Source: Propionibacterium sp. (GTDB taxonomy: Bacteria; Actinomycetota; Actinomycetes; Actinomycetales; Actinomycetaceae). From it: 9,698 nucleotides of DNA. Below are positions 6,063 to 9,698 of this stretch, piece after piece (within the stretch, counting starts at the first letter, position 1; every line of letters begins with the position of its first letter). The DNA lies in assembly GCA_030460725.1 (NCBI GenBank), contig JAKECL010000037.1, forward strand, positions 1-9,698, given 5' to 3'. Made by a program: the position numbers and the translations under genes. Below the pieces are notes generated by a model. It was not told where the DNA came from. It did not search any database and saw only the letters and a list, made by a program, of their open reading frames with translations.

Positions 6063-7816
6063 CCCGGCTCGTCGTCGTGGGCGGCGTGGCAGGCGGGATG
6101 AGCTGTGCGGCGCGCGCCCGACGCCTGGACGAGACCGCTGAGATCATCGTCCTGGAGCGCGGCGCCCACGTCTCCTTCGCGAACTGCGGACTGCCCTACC
6201 ACGTGGGTGGTGAGATCCTCGACGCCGACGACCTGCTGGTCCAGACCCCGCAGCGACTCCGCGACGCCCTGGACCTGGATGTGCGCACCGGACATGAGGT
6301 GATCGGACTCGATCCCCGTGCCCGCGAACTCACCGTCCGCTCCCCGGCCGGGGTGGAGCGTATCCGCTATGACGCGCTGGTCCTCGCACCCGGAGCACGC
6401 GCCGCACGTCCCCCCATCCAGGGTCTGGACTCCCCGCGGGTGCACACCCTGCGAAGCGTTGCGGATGCCACCGGGCTCCGGAAGCACGTGGAGGCCGGGG
6501 CACGCAGCGCCGTGGTGCTGGGTGGTGGGTTCATCGGGATCGAGGCGGCGGAGGCGTTCGCCCGCCAAGGACTCTCCACAGCGGTCGTGGAGTTCGCCGA
6601 CCACGTGCTCCCACCACTGGATGCAGAACATGCGCGGCTGGTGGAGGAGGAACTGCGCAGGCTCGGAGTGGCAGTCCACGCCGGTGTCGCCGCGCACCAG
6701 GTGATCACCGGAGAGGAGCAGGACACAGTCGTCCTGGAGGACGGCACACGCCTGAGGGCCGAGGTCATCGTGCTCGCCACGGGCACCCGCCCCGACACCG
6801 CCGTCTTCGAGGAGGCCGGCGCCACCTGCGAACGCGGCGCCCTGGTGGTCGACGAGCACGGGCGCACCTCCCTGGACGGCGTGTGGGCCGTGGGTGACGC
6901 CACCCTCTCCACCGATCCGGTCACCGGAGCGCGGCGCCCGGTCGCCCTGGCGGGCCCGGCCAACCGTGCCGGCAGGCAGGTCGCCGATGACATCATGCGC
7001 CCGGGCAGCGCCCGGACGCTCCCGCAGCCGCTGGGCACCGCGATCGTGCGTGTCGGCGCTCTCACCGTCGCCATGACGGGCGCCAACCGCAGCGCCCTGG
7101 AGTCCTCCGGGATCGCCCACCACACGATCCATCTGCATCCCCACCAGCACGCCGGATACTTCCCCGGGGCGCAGCAGATCCACCTGAGCATCCACTTCCG
7201 GGCCGGGGACGGCCTGATCCTCGGCGCCCAGGCCGTCGGGGTCGAGGGGGTCGACCGCCGCATCGACGTCCTCGCGACCGCCCTGCGGGCCCGCATGGGG
7301 GTCGCCGACCTCATCGACCTGGACCTCGCCTACTCCCCGCCCTACGGGCAGGCCAAGGACGCCGTCAACCTCGCGGGAATGGTCGGCGCGAACGTCCTCG
7401 ACGCCACCCTGACCCTCTGGTACCCCGAGGACCTCGAGGAGGTCACCCGCTGCGCACTGGTTCTCGACGTGCGCTCACCTCAGGAGTTCGCCGAGTGCCA
7501 CATCGTGGGGGCGCTGAACATCCCTCACACCCAGCTGAGGTCCCACCTCGCCCAGATCCGCGCCGCAGCAGCCGGACGACCCGTGCGGGTGGTGTGCGCC
7601 TCCGGTGTGCGATCGGCGATCGCGCACCGGGTCCTCACCCAGCAGGGCTTCGACTCGGCCTCCCTGTCCGGGGGAATGCTCACCCTGCTCGCCGCGCGAG
7701 GAGCCGAGTGTGGGCTCCTCGAAGGCCCACGCCCTCCATCCCACGTGCGCGCCGAGGGAACCGGCGCGCCAGGACCCATCCGAACGACCACCAGGAGTTC
7801 CAATGCCCATCGATGA
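6059..7816 (+). CDS. CoA-disulfide/CoA-persulfide reductase with C-terminal rhodanese domain
   Basis: A cytosolic FAD-dependent, NAD(P)H-using enzyme of the CoADR-RHD group, which reduces CoA disulfide, CoA persulfide or polysulfide. It has 585 residues. The order is: FAD-binding VVVGGVAGG (5-13); redox Cys43 in FANCGLPYHVGG; NAD(P)H-binding VVLGGGFIGIEAAEAF (152-167); second FAD motif GVWAVGD (274-280); the dimerisation domain with conserved Tyr367 and Tyr425/Tyr429; then a rhodanese domain (about 465-545) with DVRSPQEF and active-site Cys513 in VCASGVRSA. The rhodanese HI motif has Cys480 (EFAECHI) where Gly is usual. Residues 546-585 are an extra Pro/Arg-rich tail. Length is near the ~550-570 of known fusions. 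It is led by the operator and leader peptide, and overlaps the CsoR-family gene by 14 bp. CoA persulfide as the substrate is inferred from that regulator and from similar Cst operons in Firmicutes. Confidence 0.92.
   Translation: MTRLVVVGGVAGGMSCAARARRLDETAEIIVLERGAHVSFANCGLPYHVGGEILDADDLLVQTPQRLRDALDLDVRTGHEVIGLDPRARELTVRSPAGVERIRYDALVLAPGARAARPPIQGLDSPRVHTLRSVADATGLRKHVEAGARSAVVLGGGFIGIEAAEAFARQGLSTAVVEFADHVLPPLDAEHARLVEEELRRLGVAVHAGVAAHQVITGEEQDTVVLEDGTRLRAEVIVLATGTRPDTAVFEEAGATCERGALVVDEHGRTSLDGVWAVGDATLSTDPVTGARRPVALAGPANRAGRQVADDIMRPGSARTLPQPLGTAIVRVGALTVAMTGANRSALESSGIAHHTIHLHPHQHAGYFPGAQQIHLSIHFRAGDGLILGAQAVGVEGVDRRIDVLATALRARMGVADLIDLDLAYSPPYGQAKDAVNLAGMVGANVLDATLTLWYPEDLEEVTRCALVLDVRSPQEFAECHIVGALNIPHTQLRSHLAQIRAAAAGRPVRVVCASGVRSAIAHRVLTQQGFDSASLSGGMLTLLAARGAECGLLEGPRPPSHVRAEGTGAPGPIRTTTRSSNAHR
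7793..7797 (+). promoter_or_regulatory. Ribosome binding site of the CsoR-family gene
   Basis: AGGAG with 5 nt before the ATG at 7803 lies inside the end of the reductase gene. It fixes the regulator start despite an open frame extending 66 codons upstream. Confidence 0.8.
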
Positions 7817-8078
7817 TCCGGACGCCCGGCGTCGCGTCCTCAACCGTCTCCGCCGTGCCCGCGGCCAACTCGACGGCGTCATCGCCGCCGTCGAACAGGG
7901 GGGAACCTGCAGGGAGGTGGTCACCCAGCTGGCAGCTGTCTCCTCCGCCCTGGACCGGGCGGGCTTCGTGATCATCTCGACGGCCATGAAGGACTGTCTG
8001 GCAGACCCCGAGGGCCATGTGCGCGAGGACGACATCACCACCGAGGAACTCGAGAAGCTGTTCCTCACCCTGTCCTGA
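7803..8078 (+). CDS. CsoR-family repressor, CstR-like persulfide sensor
   Basis: A 91-residue all-helical DNA-binding repressor of the CsoR/RcnR family (DUF156). Family marks are the basic helix RVLNRLRRARGQLDGV (11-26) used for DNA contact, Cys36 in EQGGTCREVV, and Cys65 in STAMKDCL. Copper-sensing CsoR has Cys-His-Cys with His four residues before the second Cys (HxxxC). Here that position, 61, is Ala. Two Cys without the His is the pattern of CstR, which senses persulfides by forming di- to tetrasulfide bridges between these Cys in neighbouring subunits. The partner reductase-rhodanese supports that reading. It probably represses its own operon through the inverted repeat at 5947. It overlaps the reductase gene by 14 bp. 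Family is sure; persulfide over copper is strong inference. Confidence 0.9.
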   Translation: MPIDDPDARRRVLNRLRRARGQLDGVIAAVEQGGTCREVVTQLAAVSSALDRAGFVIISTAMKDCLADPEGHVREDDITTEELEKLFLTLS

Positions 8079-8094
8079 CCTCACCCTGTCCTGA
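8063..8094 (+). repeat. 16-bp perfect tandem duplication at the regulator stop codon
   Basis: CCTCACCCTGTCCTGA occurs twice back to back (8063-8078 and 8079-8094). The first copy codes the last residues and TGA of the CsoR-family protein. The second is just outside it and leaves the protein unchanged. It looks like a recent replication duplication. Confidence 0.9.
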
Positions 8095-8171
8095 CCGGAC
8101 CCGGCGCTCGCGGCACCCGGCCCGGGGCTCACTCCGGACCGGACCCGCCGACGACGACCCCACCAGCGAGA

Positions 8172-8178
8172 AGAGGAA
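8172..8178 (+). promoter_or_regulatory. Ribosome binding site of the 59-residue Cys-rich protein
   Basis: AGAGGAA ends 4 nt before the ATG at 8183. It is the main non-homology evidence that this short frame is translated. Confidence 0.7.
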
Positions 8179-8182
8179 CCCC

Positions 8183-8362
8183 ATGTGCCGAGCAGTCACC
8201 TGCAAGACCTGCGGAAAGACCACCTGGGCCGGATGCGGCCACCACGTCGATGAGGTCCGGCGGAAGGTCCCTGCGGGCCAGTGGTGCCCCGGTCACCATC
8301 AGGAGGCGCCCCTCCCGGCTTCCCCGCGCCGCAGGATCCTCTCCCTGTTCTCCCGGAAATGA
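8183..8362 (+). CDS. 59-residue Cys/His-rich mini-protein (probable zinc-binding)
   Basis: The sequence begins MCRAVTCKTCGKTTWAGCGH and has Cys at 2, 7, 10, 18 and 35 and His at 20, 21, 38 and 39. The CxxC pair at 7-10 with later Cys/His is a treble-clef or ribbon-like metal site. I recognise the pattern CKTCGKxTWxGCGxHVD as that of small uncharacterised proteins widespread in actinobacteria and other bacteria, from memory only. The C-terminal half is basic and Pro-rich (PLPASPRRRILSLFSRK) with no membrane helix. A good ribosome binding site precedes it. It lies 104 bp after the CsoR-family gene on the same strand; I see no clear terminator or promoter between them, so co-transcription is likely. 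Its function is unknown. A thiol-rich, metal-binding protein in a persulfide operon could be a sulfur or metal buffer, but that is speculation. Confidence 0.82.
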   Translation: MCRAVTCKTCGKTTWAGCGHHVDEVRRKVPAGQWCPGHHQEAPLPASPRRRILSLFSRK

Positions 8363-8385
8363 GGTCGCCCGCAGCGGCTGCGACC
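8363..8385. terminator. Bidirectional terminator-like hairpin
   Basis: GGTCGC (8363-8368) pairs with GCGACC (8380-8385), extended inside by CCG (8369-8371)/CGG (8375-8377) with a small bulge. It starts right after the TGA of the 59-residue gene and lies 8 bp from the stop of the convergent Fe-S gene, so it can serve both. No U-tract follows it. Confidence 0.5.
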
Positions 8386-8393
8386 CGCCCTCG

Positions 8394-9698
8394 TCACTGT
8401 TCCTGACCGCGGCGGACACCCTCCAGCAGCAGCAGGGCCACGTCCCGGACCTCGGGGAGCTTCACGGCCCCTCCCTCGTCGGCGCCCAGCGTCGCGGCCC
8501 CCGGGGAGGCAGCCGACCCCCCTGACGTCGCGAAGCCGGCGCTGGCGCCGGTGGCGGATCCGAGCATCTGGGAACAGAACGGGCACGCCGTCGCGACGAC
8601 CCCGGCCCCGGTTTCCGCAGCCTCTGCCATGCGTGCGTCGGCGATGCGGATGCCGCGCGTCTCCTCCATCCAGGCGCGCGCGCCCCCGGCCCCGCAGCAC
8701 ATGGAGCGCTCGCGCGAGCGCGGCATCTCCACCAGGTCCAGGCCCGGCAGGGAACCGATGAGCTCGCGCGGGGGCTCGTAGACCTGATTGTGGCGGCCCA
8801 GGAAACAGGGATCGTGGTAGGTCACCGGGCGCCGCTGGGACTCCGAGGGATCCGGGGCCACGGGACGCAGCAGGCCCTCGCGCACCAGTCGGTTGAGCAA
8901 CTGGGTGTGGTGGATGACCTCGAAAGTGCCCCCCAGCTCCGGGAACTCCCCGGCGATGGTGTTGAAGCAGTGGGCGCAGGTCACCACGATGCGCCGGGCG
9001 CGGGTCTCGTGCAGGGTGTCGATGGCGGCACTCGCCAGCATCTGGAAGAGCACCTCATTGCCGGCCCGGCGCGCGGGGTCCCCCGTGCAGGACTCACCGG
9101 AGCCGAGCACTGCGAAGCTGACGCCCGCAGTGTGCAGCAACTCGGCGACAGCAGCGGTGGTGGCCTTGGCGCGGTCGTCGTAGGCGCCTGCGCACCCCAC
9201 CCAGAAGAGATAGTCGACCTCCTCGGCCGACTCGACGTCCTCCCCGACCACGGGCACCTCGAAGTCCAGCCCCTTGGCCCAGTCCAGGCGCTTGCGGGCG
9301 GGCTGGTTGTAGGGGTTCGCCTTGGTCTCCATCCCCCGGAAGGCACGGCCCAGCTCGCGGGGGAACGCCGACTCCATGAGCACCTGGTGGCGGCGCAGAT
9401 CCAGGATGTGGTCGACATGCTCGATGTCGACGGGACACTGGTCCACGCAGGCGCCGCACATGGTGCAGTCCCACAGGACGTCCTCCGAGACGACCTCGGG
9501 CACCAGCGCACCATCCGCCACGGAGACCCCCAACGGCCCCGTCGCCCCGGACTGCGACAGTGCGGCGAGGACGTCGAAGGAGTGCGGAGCGGGATCCACA
9601 CCCTTCTCCACGAGGCGCTCGACCTCACCCCCCGGTCCCGTCACCTCCTCGACGTCGACCTCGGTGACCTCGATGTTGGAGACGGCCTCCAGGTGGTC
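8394..9698 (-). CDS. (Fe-S)-binding heterodisulfide-reductase-like protein (N-terminus outside window)
   Basis: The C-terminal 434 residues of a larger protein; the frame is open to the window edge, and the GTG at 9644 is internal. Visible in order: a ferredoxin-type [4Fe-4S] motif C78-x2-C81-x2-C84-x3-C88-P (CTMCGACVDQCPVDIEH), then two cysteine-rich CCG domains as in HdrB/GlpC. The first has VGCAGAYDDRAK and VVTCAHCFNTI; the second has HDPCFLGRHNQVYE, MCCGAGGARAWMEE and ACPFCSQM. The run matches, as I recall it, mycobacterial Rv0338c, an essential iron-sulfur reductase with an N-terminal membrane domain, so the missing part probably holds membrane helices and another cluster motif. Its electron partners are not known. 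Residues ~380-412 are a Gly/Ala/Ser-rich insert (8463-8561) before the final helix, not present in the mycobacterial protein as I recall it. Family confident; exact reaction unknown. Confidence 0.9.
   Translation of the reverse strand, partial: DHLEAVSNIEVTEVDVEEVTGPGGEVERLVEKGVDPAPHSFDVLAALSQSGATGPLGVSVADGALVPEVVSEDVLWDCTMCGACVDQCPVDIEHVDHILDLRRHQVLMESAFPRELGRAFRGMETKANPYNQPARKRLDWAKGLDFEVPVVGEDVESAEEVDYLFWVGCAGAYDDRAKATTAAVAELLHTAGVSFAVLGSGESCTGDPARRAGNEVLFQMLASAAIDTLHETRARRIVVTCAHCFNTIAGEFPELGGTFEVIHHTQLLNRLVREGLLRPVAPDPSESQRRPVTYHDPCFLGRHNQVYEPPRELIGSLPGLDLVEMPRSRERSMCCGAGGARAWMEETRGIRIADARMAEAAETGAGVVATACPFCSQMLGSATGASAGFATSGGSAASPGAATLGADEGGAVKLPEVRDVALLLLEGVRRGQEQ

Noticed and set aside
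7803..8078. Copper-sensing CsoR controlling copper efflux
   Set aside because: The copper-ligand His is replaced by Ala and no copper ATPase or chaperone is nearby. The adjacent reductase-rhodanese points to sulfur.

Overview
This window is about 9.7 kb of very GC-rich DNA with compact, mostly co-directional genes. It reads as the chromosome of an actinobacterium. Three things support this: mutY ends after its iron-sulfur cluster region with no NUDIX domain; dcd carries the actinobacterial bifunctional signature; and the reverse-strand Fe-S protein matches what I remember of mycobacterial Rv0338c. Actinomycetaceae (Actinomyces/Schaalia-like) is my best guess, but it rests on overall impression and not on a marker gene. 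No rRNA, tRNA, insertion sequence, phage gene or CRISPR array was seen.

Layout, left to right. (1) 2-1318 (+): the 3' part of an MFS drug-efflux-type transporter. It converges through a short hairpin-bearing spacer on (2) 1364-2248 (-): mutY, the A/G-specific adenine glycosylase. (3) 2371-2865 (+), divergent from mutY: a TM2-domain membrane protein whose N-terminal region contains perfect 18-bp PPQYGQ-coding repeats. (4) 2922-3515 (+): dcd, probably a bifunctional dCTP deaminase/dUTPase, overlapping by 8 bp with (5) 3508-4734 (+), a soluble protein of unknown function. (6) 4735-5024: a spacer with three direct repeats at an exact 22-bp period, ahead of (7) 5025-5819 (+), a multi-spanning membrane protein of unknown function.

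(8) 5937-8362 (+) is the most coherent and interesting block. It looks like an autoregulated reactive-sulfur (persulfide) response operon. A promoter with a TATAGT -10 box is overlapped by a CsoR/CstR-type inverted repeat (ATACCCC-CC-GGGGTAT). A 29-codon open frame then begins about 7 nt after the -10 box, so it is probably leaderless. It contains an 18-bp perfect palindrome and overlaps the next gene by ATGA. Next come a CoA-disulfide/CoA-persulfide reductase fused to a rhodanese domain, a CsoR-family repressor that keeps two Cys but lacks the copper-binding His (as in CstR persulfide sensors), and a 59-residue Cys/His-rich mini-protein. The likely logic is that persulfides modify the repressor cysteines, the operator is released, and the fused reductase-rhodanese clears the persulfide. 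The Cys-rich mini-protein is the least explained member.

(9) 8394-9698 (-): the C-terminal part of a large (Fe-S)-binding, heterodisulfide-reductase-like protein. It converges on the operon over a 31-bp spacer that folds into a terminator-like hairpin. Its start lies outside the window.
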